Of a DNA stretch of 64,000 nt, positions 28,360-37,365 are shown piece by piece. The translations under genes and the position numbers were made by a program. The DNA comes from Chromohalobacter marismortui. GTDB lineage: Bacteria; Pseudomonadota; Gammaproteobacteria; Pseudomonadales; Halomonadaceae. Below the pieces are notes generated by a model. The model worked only from the letters and a program-made list of their open reading frames with translations. It searched no databases and was not told where the DNA came from. Each line of letters begins with the position of its first letter. Positions within the stretch are counted from its first letter, which is position 1. The stretch spans positions 62,001-126,000 of the forward strand of contig NZ_SOBR01000004.1 in the NCBI RefSeq assembly GCF_004364315.1. The letters run 5' to 3'.

Positions 28360-29547
28360 TCATGCCGCGCCCAATAGCCCATGCGGGTCCAGCACGAACT
28401 TGCTGGCCACACCGGAATCGAATTGCTGATAACCTTGCGGCGCGTCTTCCAGGGAAATGACCTGAGCATTGACGATCTCGGCGATATTAAGTCGTCCGTG
28501 CAGAATCGCCTGCATCAACTGGCGGTTGTACTGCACCACCGGCGTCTGCCCGGTGTGGAAGGAATGTCCCTTGGCCCAGCCCAGGCCGAAGCGCAGGCTG
28601 AGATTGCCACTCTGGGCCGCTTTCTCGGTGGCGCCGGGATCTTCAGTGACATAAAGACCCGGAATGCCGATCGAGCCGGCCTCGCGAGTGACCTCCATCA
28701 TCTGGTTGAGCACCACCGCCGGTTGCTCCTTGCCGCCATGGCCCACCGCTTCGAAGCCGACGGCGTCGATGGCACTGTCGACCTTCGGCTCGCCCACCAC
28801 GGCAGCGATCATCTCGCCCAGGCGATCGTGACGGTTCAAGTCGATGGGCTCGAAGCCCATCTTGCGGGCATGCTCCAGACGCTGCTGGTTGAAGTCTCCG
28901 ATCATGACCACCGCGGCCCCCAGCAGGTGCGCCGATGCCGCCGCGGCAAGCCCCACCGGGCCGGCCCCCGCGACATAGACCGTCGAGCCCGGGCCCACCT
29001 TGGCATTCAAGGCACCATGGAAGCCGGTCGGCAGGATATCGCTCAACATCGTCAGGTCGCGGATCCTGTCCATCGCCTGGTCGCGATCCGGGAACTTAAG
29101 CAAGTTGAAGTCGGCATATGGCACCATGACATAGTGCGCCTGGCCACCGACCCAGCCGCCCATGTCGACGTAGCCGTACGCCCCGCCGGCACGCTCGTCG
29201 TTGACGTGCAGACACAGCCCGGTATGCCCTTCTTTGCAGGTGCGACAGCGGCCACACGCAACGTTAAATGGCACCGAGACCAGGTCGCCGATATCGAGGA
29301 ACTCGACGTCCTTGCCCTTCTCGATGACCTCGCCGGTGATTTCGTGGCCCAGCACCATGCCCGCTGGCGCCGTCGTGCGGCCACGTACCATGTGCTGGTC
29401 GGAACCGCAGATATTGGTGGAGACCACATTGAGGATCACGCCATGCTCAATGGCCTTGCCACTCGGCGCTTGCATCCTGGGGTAAGCAATGTCTTGAACC
29501 TCGACCTTGCCGGGCCCGGTATAGACGACACCACGATTGTTAGCCAT
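28360..29547 (-). CDS. fdhA: glutathione-independent formaldehyde dehydrogenase
   Basis: The 395-residue MDR protein starts at MANNRGVVYTGPGKVEV and is close to Pseudomonas putida FdhA (about 399). Catalytic zinc ligands Cys47, His68 and Glu69 and structural zinc cysteines 98, 101, 104 and 112 are present; the cofactor motif GAGPVGLAAAASA follows. This enzyme converts formaldehyde to formate by an internal dismutation with tightly bound NAD. It lies 83 bp downstream of the dctM gene on the same strand and is probably in the same transcript. Formaldehyde is produced by VanAB and probably by the neighbouring Rieske oxygenase, which explains its place here. Confidence 0.92.
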   Translation of the reverse strand: MANNRGVVYTGPGKVEVQDIAYPRMQAPSGKAIEHGVILNVVSTNICGSDQHMVRGRTTAPAGMVLGHEITGEVIEKGKDVEFLDIGDLVSVPFNVACGRCRTCKEGHTGLCLHVNDERAGGAYGYVDMGGWVGGQAHYVMVPYADFNLLKFPDRDQAMDRIRDLTMLSDILPTGFHGALNAKVGPGSTVYVAGAGPVGLAAAASAHLLGAAVVMIGDFNQQRLEHARKMGFEPIDLNRHDRLGEMIAAVVGEPKVDSAIDAVGFEAVGHGGKEQPAVVLNQMMEVTREAGSIGIPGLYVTEDPGATEKAAQSGNLSLRFGLGWAKGHSFHTGQTPVVQYNRQLMQAILHGRLNIAEIVNAQVISLEDAPQGYQQFDSGVASKFVLDPHGLLGAA

Positions 29548-29630
29548 CTTCGACCTCTCTTGCTGAGAATGGGCCGATACCGCCCCCGGTATCGGCATAG
29601 CGGGACCGGCGCCCACCTGACGCATGGCAC

Positions 29631-30935
29631 CTAGTCCATCATCGTATCGGGAAGAAACAGCACGATTTCAGGGAACACGATCAGCAGTCCGATGGCCGCG
29701 ATCATCACCAGCCAGAACGGCATGACGCCCTTGAAGATGTCGCGCAGCGGCACGTTGGGCGCCACGGACTTGACGATGAAGACGTTCACGCCCACTGGCG
29801 GACTGATCAGTCCCATTTCCAGTGTCAGCACCACCAACACGCCGAACCAGATGGGATCGAACCCCAACTGGGTAATCACCGGGAAGAAGATCGGCATGGT
29901 CAGCACCAGCATCGCGAACCCTTCCAGGAAGCATCCCAACACCAGGTAGCAGGCCAGGATTATGAGCAGGACCCCATACGGCCCGATATCCAAGCCTATC
30001 AAGAAATCACCCAGCGCTTGGGGGATATGGCTCAAGGCCAGAAAGGGGTTGAGCATATGCGCGGCGATCAGAATCAGCATCACGGTCGCCGTCGTGGTGA
30101 TCGAACTTTGTGCTGCCCGCCAGAAAGACGCCAGCGTCAGCTTGCGCATGGCGGCACCGAAGAGGATCGTCAGCCCGGCACCCACCGCAGCAGCTTCCAC
30201 CGGCGAGAAGATCCCCGAATAGATACCGCCGATCGTCAGCAAAATGATGATCAAGATCGGTGTCGCGCCTAGAAGCCCTTGTTGCTTCTCTCGCCAAGAC
30301 GTCTTGGGTCCGGAGGGCGCCAGCGTCGGCTTGATAGTGGCCAACACCATGATCAAGATGACAAATAGCAAACACAGCATGATCCCCGGTAACACGCCCG
30401 CCAGAAACAGGCGTCCAATGGACTGCTGCGTCAAGATGGCGTAGATCACGAAGCCGGTCGAGGGCGGAATGAGAATCCCCAACGTCCCCCCCGCAGCCAC
30501 CGCCCCCGTCGAGAGCTTGGCACTGTAATTAAAGCGCTCCATTTCGCTGAGCGAGACACGGCCCATGGTCAACGCCGAGGCCACGGAAGAGCCGCATAAC
30601 GCGGCAAATCCCGCGCACCCCACCACCGTGGCTGACGCCAGGCCACCGCGTACGGAACCGATGAGCGCATAAGCCGCGTCATAAAGCTTGCGGCTCATCC
30701 CTGACTCGGTGGCGATATTACCCATCAATATGAACAAGGGAATGACGATCAACTCAGCATTCGAGACGATGGTAAAGGTTTCACTGGCCAACAAGCTCAA
30801 CGCTGAGTTGAGACTATCGAGCAAGGCAATGCCGCCGAACCCGACGACGAATATTGCAAAGGCCACGGGGATTCGCAGTACCAAAAGCGCAAATAGCACC
30901 AAGATGCCCAAGGCACCCACCAGCTCGGTACTCAT
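29631..30935 (-). CDS. TRAP transporter large permease (DctM)
   Basis: The 434-residue protein has around 12 hydrophobic segments and DctM landmarks: GCAGFAALCGSSVASALTMG near residue 108, AAGGTLGILIPPSTGFVIYA near 148 and LITPPVG-type LISPPVGVNVFIV near 382. It forms the ion-driven transport channel of a tripartite carboxylate transporter. Its ATG overlaps the stop of the small-permease gene by four bases. The operon order dctP-dctQ-dctM-fdhA suggests import of a methylated organic acid whose demethylation yields formaldehyde; the ligand itself is unknown. Confidence 0.92.
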   Translation of the reverse strand: MSTELVGALGILVLFALLVLRIPVAFAIFVVGFGGIALLDSLNSALSLLASETFTIVSNAELIVIPLFILMGNIATESGMSRKLYDAAYALIGSVRGGLASATVVGCAGFAALCGSSVASALTMGRVSLSEMERFNYSAKLSTGAVAAGGTLGILIPPSTGFVIYAILTQQSIGRLFLAGVLPGIMLCLLFVILIMVLATIKPTLAPSGPKTSWREKQQGLLGATPILIIILLTIGGIYSGIFSPVEAAAVGAGLTILFGAAMRKLTLASFWRAAQSSITTTATVMLILIAAHMLNPFLALSHIPQALGDFLIGLDIGPYGVLLIILACYLVLGCFLEGFAMLVLTMPIFFPVITQLGFDPIWFGVLVVLTLEMGLISPPVGVNVFIVKSVAPNVPLRDIFKGVMPFWLVMIAAIGLLIVFPEIVLFLPDTMMD

Positions 30936-31459
30936 AAATCCTCTTCCTTTTGCGGAGCCGCGCGGCTATAGGAGGGGGTCAATAACGTTTTGACGATACG
31001 CGTCAGGATGGAAAGTGCCGTCAAGAAGGCAAAAAACGCCACGATGTATTGGAATGGCGCCTTGGGTATGCCAATGATGTTGGTACTCAAGTTGAGTAAT
31101 TTCGACATTTCCGCCGCACCGAGCATCGTGTAGCCAATCGCCGTGAAGATGGCACACCCCAGCACCCAGCCCGCGATATCCAGCCAATAATTCATTCGCG
31201 CGGGAAACTTATTCTCGAAGATATCCACAGCGATGTTGCCGCCCTGCTGATCGCAAAGCGCCATACCGCCGAACACAATGATGACCATGGTCATTTGCGA
31301 TAGATCCTGCCCCCCTGTCAGAGGAGCACCAAAAAAGCGCCCTGTGACGTCTACCACAGTCACTAGAACCGCGAAAATCAGGGCAAGAGTACCGACGACA
31401 CTGGAAAGATTCACAAACCTATCCAGTGTCCGGGTCACCTGCGTGAGAAAGTGACTCAT
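30932..31459 (-). CDS. TRAP transporter small permease (DctQ)
   Basis: The 175-residue protein has four membrane segments, with the DctQ pattern VDVTGRFFGAPLTGGQDLSQ near residue 38 and FGGMALCDQQGGNIAVDIFE near 66. The start at MSHFLTQ follows GGGGAG; a GTG at 31477 would overlap the binding-protein gene and is less likely. It couples the binding protein to the large permease. Genes are tightly packed with dctP and dctM. Confidence 0.88.
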   Translation of the reverse strand: MSHFLTQVTRTLDRFVNLSSVVGTLALIFAVLVTVVDVTGRFFGAPLTGGQDLSQMTMVIIVFGGMALCDQQGGNIAVDIFENKFPARMNYWLDIAGWVLGCAIFTAIGYTMLGAAEMSKLLNLSTNIIGIPKAPFQYIVAFFAFLTALSILTRIVKTLLTPSYSRAAPQKEEDL

Positions 31460-31466
31460 AGGCGGT

Positions 31467-32462
31467 TCACTCCCCACGCATGGCGTTTAGCACGTCCTCA
31501 GTCCCCTTATCCGCCAAACGCTGCTTGCGGAAGGTATCGGCGATGGCCTCGAACTTTGCAATTTCTTTATCGCTGAGTTCGATCACCGTATTGTCGGGAT
31601 CCTCACGCAATGCCTTGAGCGTTTCATTGGCACGTTCATTCCAGCCTTGTTCCCCGCTACGTGATAGCTTCATTCCGCTATTGTCATCGATAGCCTGCTG
31701 GAACTCAGGGGAAAGGCTGGCGTATTTCTTCTGATTCATGGCTAGATAAAACATGATATGGCCCAGTGGCGCACCCACCGAATATACGTTGGCCACTTCA
31801 TCGAGCTTGAAATCGTTCACGGCACTCGCGCCGGTGACCAAGCCATCGATGAGACCGGTTTGCAGCGCGTTATAAACCTCGCCGGCAGGCATTTGCACGG
31901 GCGTGCCGCCATAGGCATCGATCAATGCTGCCGTCATTTCTCCCGAAACACGAATCTTTAATCCCTCGAGATCTGCCGGATTATGGATTTCTTTATCTTT
32001 CATTATGAAAATGCTGGGCTCGCTGGTCCAAAGTGCCAAAGGCTTAGTGCCAGGAAATTCACTTTTTAGATGCTCATCATAGGCATTCCAGAGCATCTCA
32101 TAACCATGCATTCCTTCTGGAATCGCCCCCGGCATTTCCACGACCATCGACTTCTTGAATTGTGACGAGGTATACCCTGGAATCCCCCAGACGATATCCG
32201 CCACGCCCTGTAGCACTCGCGGATACTGCTCCTTGGGGCCCGAACCCAACTCACCGCCTGGATAGACGTTGATTTTCAATTCACCATTCGTTTGTTCTTC
32301 AACCCCTTCCTTCAGGGGATAAACGATGGCGCTATTGACGACATGCGCCGGCGCGACGAAGTGAGCAAGCTTCAAGGTCTCAACGGCATTGGCACCTGCA
32401 CTGAGAGCCATCGCCACGCCAGCCGTCAGTGTTAGCAGGGTGCGGTTTTTTAACGTTTTCAT
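31467..32462 (-). CDS. TRAP transporter periplasmic binding protein (DctP)
   Basis: The 331-residue protein has a signal peptide ending at ANAVET near residue 27 and a DctP fold with the conserved arginine segment in EGLKIRVSGEMTAALIDAYGG near residue 168, where the arginine normally pairs with the substrate carboxylate. LQTGLIDGLVTG follows. It differs clearly from the three DctP proteins at 46-53.6 kb. It is encoded just downstream of the double-HTH LysR gene and upstream of dctQ, dctM and fdhA. The ligand is probably an aromatic or methylated acid by context. Confidence 0.9.
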   Translation of the reverse strand: MKTLKNRTLLTLTAGVAMALSAGANAVETLKLAHFVAPAHVVNSAIVYPLKEGVEEQTNGELKINVYPGGELGSGPKEQYPRVLQGVADIVWGIPGYTSSQFKKSMVVEMPGAIPEGMHGYEMLWNAYDEHLKSEFPGTKPLALWTSEPSIFIMKDKEIHNPADLEGLKIRVSGEMTAALIDAYGGTPVQMPAGEVYNALQTGLIDGLVTGASAVNDFKLDEVANVYSVGAPLGHIMFYLAMNQKKYASLSPEFQQAIDDNSGMKLSRSGEQGWNERANETLKALREDPDNTVIELSDKEIAKFEAIADTFRKQRLADKGTEDVLNAMRGE

Positions 32463-32612
32463 TCCGGCGTCTCCCGACTTTTATTAAACTTTAGTTTTAT
32501 TTTCTCTCCGTCTTCGCACAAAAGCACATAAAGAAACGGAGCCTGGAAGCACCGTACTCGGCTCTCAGTCACCGCAACAAATTCAAATCACGTGCTTGGG
32601 TATACGTTTTTG

Positions 32613-33875
32613 CTATCCCGTACACGTGCGAATAAGCGAGGTAGGATCGGCCATGCGCTCACCCAGCGCCAGCAAGATGTCTTTGAGCACCTTCAAAGCC
32701 TGGGTCGGGGAATCATCGGCACGCGTGGTGATGCCGATCGGGCGTAGAGTGCCCGTCAGTTTGATGGGCAGCAGCGCCAGCTGGCCGCTTTGCACCTCGA
32801 AGAACACCTGATGGGGCGACACCAGGGTCACGCGATCGCTATCCAGCAGTAGGGTACGAATCGTACTGAGATTGCCGGACTCCACTACCACCGAGGGTGT
32901 CGTCAGGCCAGCGCTGCGGAACTCCTGCTCGAAGCTCACCCGCGCTGGCGTACCTTGTCGCGGCGCGATCCACTGTGCATCGAGCAGATCACACAGTTGC
33001 AACGAGGCATGTTGCATTAAAGGGTGGTCGTGGCGCGCCGCGACGGCGAGGCGATCATGGAAAAGGCGCTGTTGGTGGGTGTCTTCGCTGGTCCCCGCTT
33101 GGCGTAGCGCTCCGATAAGGATATCGATCTCGCCATGACGCAACGATTCGAACAACGCATCGTAGGTCCCCTCGATAATCGTCACGTTCAACCCCGGCAA
33201 CTCACGCAACAAGGCATCCACGGCATGTGGTACCAATAGCGAGCTGGAGAGTGGCAAGGTGCCGATCACTACCCGCCCACGCACTTCGCCCTGCCAGGCG
33301 GAAAGATCGTCGCTGACCAGGGACAGCTCTCGCAGCGCCACCTTGAAATGACGAATCAACACCGCGCCGCCATCCGTCGCCAGCATGCCGCGTTGCGTGC
33401 GCAGGAAGAGCGACACGCCCAGCAGGCGTTCCAGGTCGCGCAGATTGCCGCTGACCGCCGGCTGGGTCAATCCCAGGCGTTTGGCCGCCAGGGGCTCGTT
33501 ATGCAGGTCGGCGACGGCCACCAGCACCGTCAACTGACGATGCGACAAGCGTTGCGGGAGGCGCTCGAAATTGCCCTCGGGGTGCAGACGTGCCAGCGCG
33601 GTCTCGGCTTCGATCAATTGCTGCAAGGCACGCCGGAAGCGATGCAGGACTATCTTCCCCGCCGTGGTGCATAACATGCCGCTGCGATGGCGCTCGAACA
33701 GCGCCAGGCCGAGTTCCTTTTCCAGGTCGCGTACCGCCCGCGTCACGGCGGGTTGCGATAGATGAAGCGTCTCGGCCGCCCGCATCACGCTGCCCGCCTC
33801 GGCCACCGCGATGACCGCGCGCAAGCGCCGCATGTTGGGTGCGTACTCGAATGCCTCGCGATGCAGTTCGGTCAT
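32613..33875 (-). CDS. LysR-family regulator with two tandem helix-turn-helix domains, gallate-operon candidate
   Basis: The 420-residue protein starts at MTELHREAFEY, six bases after AAGGGG. Residues 15-75 form one LysR DNA-binding domain (AAETLHLSQPAVTRAVRDLEKELGLALFERH) and residues 110-172 a second (AAKRLGLTQPAVSGNLRDLERLLGVSLFLRT). An effector domain follows from about residue 205. It is divergent from galB, with 199 bp between start codons and a LysR-type box between them, and lies upstream of the TRAP-fdhA genes on its own strand. It is therefore the likely regulator of gallate catabolism, uptake or both. The double DNA-binding architecture matches the gene at 24.7-26.0 kb. Confidence 0.87.
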   Translation of the reverse strand: MTELHREAFEYAPNMRRLRAVIAVAEAGSVMRAAETLHLSQPAVTRAVRDLEKELGLALFERHRSGMLCTTAGKIVLHRFRRALQQLIEAETALARLHPEGNFERLPQRLSHRQLTVLVAVADLHNEPLAAKRLGLTQPAVSGNLRDLERLLGVSLFLRTQRGMLATDGGAVLIRHFKVALRELSLVSDDLSAWQGEVRGRVVIGTLPLSSSLLVPHAVDALLRELPGLNVTIIEGTYDALFESLRHGEIDILIGALRQAGTSEDTHQQRLFHDRLAVAARHDHPLMQHASLQLCDLLDAQWIAPRQGTPARVSFEQEFRSAGLTTPSVVVESGNLSTIRTLLLDSDRVTLVSPHQVFFEVQSGQLALLPIKLTGTLRPIGITTRADDSPTQALKVLKDILLALGERMADPTSLIRTCTG

Positions 33876-33963
33876 GGCCGACCCCTTCGACATGAATCGC
33901 TGCCTAGCATGCCGCACGTCGTCGTCGCGCGATATGCCATAAAGGGCGCATGCCAAGCACCTA

Positions 33964-33978
33964 ATGCACCTGCCGCAT
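33964..33978. promoter_or_regulatory. LysR-type box between the tandem-HTH regulator and galB
   Basis: ATGC-ACCTGCC-GCAT is a 15-bp inverted repeat with the T-N11-A arrangement of LysR-family binding sites. It is centred about 105 bp upstream of the galB start, inside the divergent promoter region. No other copy was found by eye elsewhere in the window. Confidence 0.5.
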
Positions 33979-34074
33979 AAGCAAAACGCATGTTGACGCT
34001 GGCGAAAAACATTATTCGTGTTTCAGGCAAGCTGACAGGATAAAACCATCGTCTTCAACGGTAGGTTCTGGCCC

Positions 34075-34815
34075 ATGACTGTCGCGTCTTCTTCTCCCGC
34101 TGGCCTGGTGGTCAGCGCACATTCGGCGGATTTCGTATGGCGGGCGGGCGGCGCCATTGCCCTGCATGCCCGGCAGGGCTATGCCATGCATATCGTCTGC
34201 CTGTCGTTCGGCGAGCGGGGCGAATCCGCCAAGTTGTGGCGCCAGGGGAACATGAGCGAGGCAAAGGTCAAGGCGGCCCGCCGCGAGGAAGCCGAAGCGG
34301 CCGCCGCAGCCCTGGGCGCCACGGTCGAATTCTTCGATATCGGCGATTATCCCATGCGCGCCGACAAGGACACGCTATTCCGACTCGTCGATGTCTATCG
34401 CCGTGTGCAGCCCGAGTTCGTGCTCACGCATTCGCTCAAGGATCCCTACAACTACGATCACCCGCTCGCCACCGATCTCGCCCAGGAAGCCCGCATCATC
34501 GCGCAGGCCGAGGGCCACAATCCCGGCGAGACCATCGTCGGTGCCCCGCCCGTCTATTGCTTCGAGCCGCACCAGCCGGAGCAATGCCAGTGGCGTCCCG
34601 ACGTACTGCTCGACATCACCGAGGTATGGGACGACAAGTACCGCGCGATTCAGTGCATGGCCGGGCAGGAACACCTGTGGGAATACTATACCCGCGTCGC
34701 CCTGCAACGCGGCGTGCAGGCCAAGCGCAACATCGGCATCACCGCGCAGAAGAACATCCAGTATGCCGAGGGCTATCAAAGCATCTTCCCCCGCGTCACG
34801 GAGAATCTGGCATGA
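34075..34815 (+). CDS. galB: 4-oxalomesaconate hydratase (PIG-L/LmbE-type)
   Basis: The 246-residue protein belongs to the PIG-L zinc family, with [15 protein letters not shown] at residues 15-29 in place of the common AHPDDE, and the later zinc-binding region [14 protein letters not shown] near residue 122. This variant motif is that of GalB of Pseudomonas putida, a hydratase of 4-oxalomesaconate to 4-carboxy-4-hydroxy-2-oxoadipate. It is the first gene of the gallate operon and overlaps galC by four bases. The combination with galC, galD and galA makes the assignment strong. Confidence 0.9.
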   Translation: MTVASSSPAGLVVSAHSADFVWRAGGAIALHARQGYAMHIVCLSFGERGESAKLWRQGNMSEAKVKAARREEAEAAAAALGATVEFFDIGDYPMRADKDTLFRLVDVYRRVQPEFVLTHSLKDPYNYDHPLATDLAQEARIIAQAEGHNPGETIVGAPPVYCFEPHQPEQCQWRPDVLLDITEVWDDKYRAIQCMAGQEHLWEYYTRVALQRGVQAKRNIGITAQKNIQYAEGYQSIFPRVTENLA

Positions 34816-35546
34816 CGACCTCTCTGGAAACCCCCGGCATCGTCGTACGCGACATTCCCCGGGCCAAGCGCGAACACATCGATGCCCTCGGCGAAGAGGG
34901 CGTCGCCACCGTGCATGAAGCCCAGGGCCGCAAGGGACTGCTCGACCCCGCGATCCGCCCCATTCAGCAGGATCGCGGCATCAGCGGCTCGGCGGTGACC
35001 GTGCTGGTCTCGCCCGGCGACAACTGGATGTTCCACGTCGCCGTGGAGCAGTGCCAGCCCGGCGACATCCTCGTGGTGGCCACGCGCTCGCCCTGTATCG
35101 ACGGCTATTTCGGTGACCTGCTGGCCACCTCGCTGCAGGCCCGTGGCGTGCGCGGCCTGGTCCTCGACGGCGGCGTGCGTGACACGCGCACCCTGCGCGA
35201 CATGGGCTTCGCCGTCTGGTCGCGCGCCGTGCATGCCCAGGGCACCGTCAAGGAGACCCTGGGCTCGGTAAACATTCCCGTCGTCTGCGCCGGCCAGTGG
35301 ATCAATCCCGGCGATATCGTCATCGCCGACGACGACGGGGTGGTCGTGGTGCGTCGTGACGAAGCCGACAGCGTGGTCACCGCCAGTCGCAAGCGCGCCA
35401 CCGCCGAGGAAGACAAGCGCGTGCGCCTGGCCAATGGCGAACTGGGCCTCGACATCTACGACATGCGCCAGCGCCTCGCCGACAAGGGACTGACCTATTA
35501 CGACGATCCGCAGGCGCTGGCGCGTGCCATGGAGTCCTCGTCATGA
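34812..35546 (+). CDS. galC: 4-carboxy-4-hydroxy-2-oxoadipate aldolase (HMG/CHA aldolase, RraA fold)
   Basis: The 244-residue protein has the RraA-fold active site of class II HMG/CHA aldolases: Asp102 in DGYFGDLLA and Arg123-Asp124 in [15 protein letters not shown]. It cleaves 4-carboxy-4-hydroxy-2-oxoadipate to pyruvate and oxaloacetate with a divalent metal. The ATG overlaps the galB stop (ATGA) and its end overlaps galD. Although the frame is open further upstream, that part is out of phase with galB and is not used. It completes the shared lower route for gallate and protocatechuate 4,5-cleavage. Confidence 0.92.
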   Translation: MTTSLETPGIVVRDIPRAKREHIDALGEEGVATVHEAQGRKGLLDPAIRPIQQDRGISGSAVTVLVSPGDNWMFHVAVEQCQPGDILVVATRSPCIDGYFGDLLATSLQARGVRGLVLDGGVRDTRTLRDMGFAVWSRAVHAQGTVKETLGSVNIPVVCAGQWINPGDIVIADDDGVVVVRRDEADSVVTASRKRATAEEDKRVRLANGELGLDIYDMRQRLADKGLTYYDDPQALARAMESSS

Positions 35547-36655
35547 GCCAGACGCGCATCCCGTGTCTGCAGATGCGCGGCGGCACCTCGAAGGGGCTGT
35601 ACTTCCTCGCCGAGGACCTTCCCCGCGACGCCGCCCGGCGCGATGCGGTGTTGCTCGCCGCGATGGGCTCACCGGATGCGCGTCAGATCGATGGCCTGGG
35701 CGGGGCGACCTCGCTGACCAGCAAGGTCGCGATCGTCGACCGCCCGACTCGCGACGACGTGGATGTGGACTACCTGTTCGCCCAGGTCGTCGTTGATGCC
35801 CCACGCGTCGACTATGGCCAGAACTGCGGCAACATCCTCGCCGGCGTCGGCCCCTTCGCCATCGAGCGCGGTTGGGTGACGGCATGCGACGGCACGACGC
35901 CGGTACGCGTGCACATGGTCAACACCGGCCAGGTGGCGATCATCCATGTCCCGACGCCTGGCGGGAGCGTCGAATACGCCGGCGACGCCCAGATTTCCGG
36001 CGTGCCGGGCAGTGCCGCCCCCTTGATCGTCGAATTCCAGGATACCGCCGGCTCGAGCTGTGGCGCCCTGCTGCCCACCGGCCAGCCCCGCGATACCGTC
36101 GAGGGCATCGACGTGACCTGTCTCGATAACGGCATGCCGGTGGTCCTGCTGCGTGCCGAGGATCTCGGCGTCAGCGGCCACGAAAGCTGCGCTGACCTGG
36201 AGGCCAATACCGCGCTGCGGGAACGCCTCGAACGCATTCGCCTGGCGGTGGGGCCGTGCATGAATCTGGGTGACGTCAGCGAACGCACCGTCCCCAAGAT
36301 GACCCTCGTCGCCGCGCCTCGGCATGGCGGCAGCCTCGCCACGCGCTCGTTCATTCCACATCGCTGCCACGACGCCATCGGCGTACTCGGCGCGGTCAGC
36401 GTGGCCAGCGGCTGCCTGGTACCGGGCACCGTGGCCGAGGGGCTGGCGGTGCTGAACGAGGGACCGACACAGCGCCTGTCGATCGAGCACCCGACCGGCG
36501 AGTTCACCGTCGAGCTGACCCGTGACGCGGACGGCGAGATCGTCCGCGCGGGACTGCTGCGCACCGCCCGACTGCTCTTCGAAGGCCACTTGCATGTGCC
36601 GCGTGCCGTCTGGAATGGCGACACCGCGGCCCACTCCAACGGAGCCGCTTCATGA
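35543..36655 (+). CDS. galD: 4-oxalomesaconate tautomerase (PrpF family)
   Basis: The 370-residue PrpF-type isomerase has [12 protein letters not shown] at residues 10-21 and [20 protein letters not shown] near residue 93, the two conserved halves of the active site, plus GPCMNLGD in the C-terminal half. GalD converts the keto form of oxalomesaconate to the enol form needed by GalB. It overlaps galC upstream and the alpha/beta hydrolase gene downstream by four bases each, so the operon is translationally coupled. Confidence 0.92.
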   Translation: MSQTRIPCLQMRGGTSKGLYFLAEDLPRDAARRDAVLLAAMGSPDARQIDGLGGATSLTSKVAIVDRPTRDDVDVDYLFAQVVVDAPRVDYGQNCGNILAGVGPFAIERGWVTACDGTTPVRVHMVNTGQVAIIHVPTPGGSVEYAGDAQISGVPGSAAPLIVEFQDTAGSSCGALLPTGQPRDTVEGIDVTCLDNGMPVVLLRAEDLGVSGHESCADLEANTALRERLERIRLAVGPCMNLGDVSERTVPKMTLVAAPRHGGSLATRSFIPHRCHDAIGVLGAVSVASGCLVPGTVAEGLAVLNEGPTQRLSIEHPTGEFTVELTRDADGEIVRAGLLRTARLLFEGHLHVPRAVWNGDTAAHSNGAAS

Positions 36656-37365
36656 CATCCGTCCCGCTATTGCCGCTGCCGGGCCTGCTGTGCGACGACG
36701 CCGTCTGGACCGAGGTGCGCGAACATCTCGTCGCCCCCACACTGCCCACGCCCGACTACGGCATGGCCGATTCCATCGGTGCCATGGCCGACATTGCCTT
36801 GCAAGACGCGCCCGAGCGCTTCATCGCGGTGGGCCATTCCATGGGCGGCCGCGTCGCCCTCGAGATCCAGCGACGCGCACCGCAGCGTCTCGCGGGCCTG
36901 GCGCTGCTGGATACCGGCTTCCGCGGTCGGGCGGCGGGAGAAGCGGGCCAGCGCGAACGCGAAAACCGTCACGCGCTGCTGGCCAAGGCCCGCCAGGACG
37001 GGATGCGCGCGATGGGCGGCACCTGGCTGCAAGGCATGGTGCACCCCGAACGCCTCGACGACGAAACACTCGTCGAGGCGATTCTGGCGATGATCGAGCG
37101 CAAGGATCCCGACACCTTCGCCGCCCAGATCGACGCGCTGCTGGCCCGTCCGGACGCCACCGAGCAACTGGCCGGCATCGCCTGCCCGACCCTGCTGCTG
37201 TGCGGACGCCAGGATGCCTGGAGTCCGCTGGAACGCCACGAGGAAATGGCGGGGCTGATTCCCGGCAGCCGTCTCGAGGTCATCGAGGAGGCCGGCCACA
37301 TGAGTCCCATGGAGCGCCCCGCCGCCGTCGCCCGGGCGCTCGACCACTGGAGAAACCACGCATGA
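36652..37365 (+). CDS. alpha/beta hydrolase inside the gallate-lig operon, substrate unknown
   Basis: The 237-residue protein has a standard alpha/beta-hydrolase layout without a large cap: oxyanion region PGLLCDDAVW near residue 10, nucleophile AVGHSMGGRVAL (Ser near residue 63), acid in GRQDAWSPLE and histidine in EEAGHMSPMERP near residue 221. It overlaps galD and the next gene by four bases, so it belongs to the pathway. Neither gallate nor protocatechuate 4,5-cleavage uses a known enzyme of this family in pseudomonads. It could hydrolyse a lactone (2-pyrone-4,6-dicarboxylate) or a methyl ester from 3-O-methylgallate cleavage, or de-esterify a gallate ester. Confidence 0.85.
   Translation: MTSVPLLPLPGLLCDDAVWTEVREHLVAPTLPTPDYGMADSIGAMADIALQDAPERFIAVGHSMGGRVALEIQRRAPQRLAGLALLDTGFRGRAAGEAGQRERENRHALLAKARQDGMRAMGGTWLQGMVHPERLDDETLVEAILAMIERKDPDTFAAQIDALLARPDATEQLAGIACPTLLLCGRQDAWSPLERHEEMAGLIPGSRLEVIEEAGHMSPMERPAAVARALDHWRNHA

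Noticed and set aside
28381-29634. 417-codon frame antisense to fdhA
   Set aside because: Shadow of a high-GC gene; no ribosome site, no recognisable domain.
34137-35546. 469-codon frame extending galC upstream through galB
   Set aside because: The first 225 codons are galB in the wrong frame; the galC ATG at 34812 overlaps the galB stop in the usual ATGA manner.
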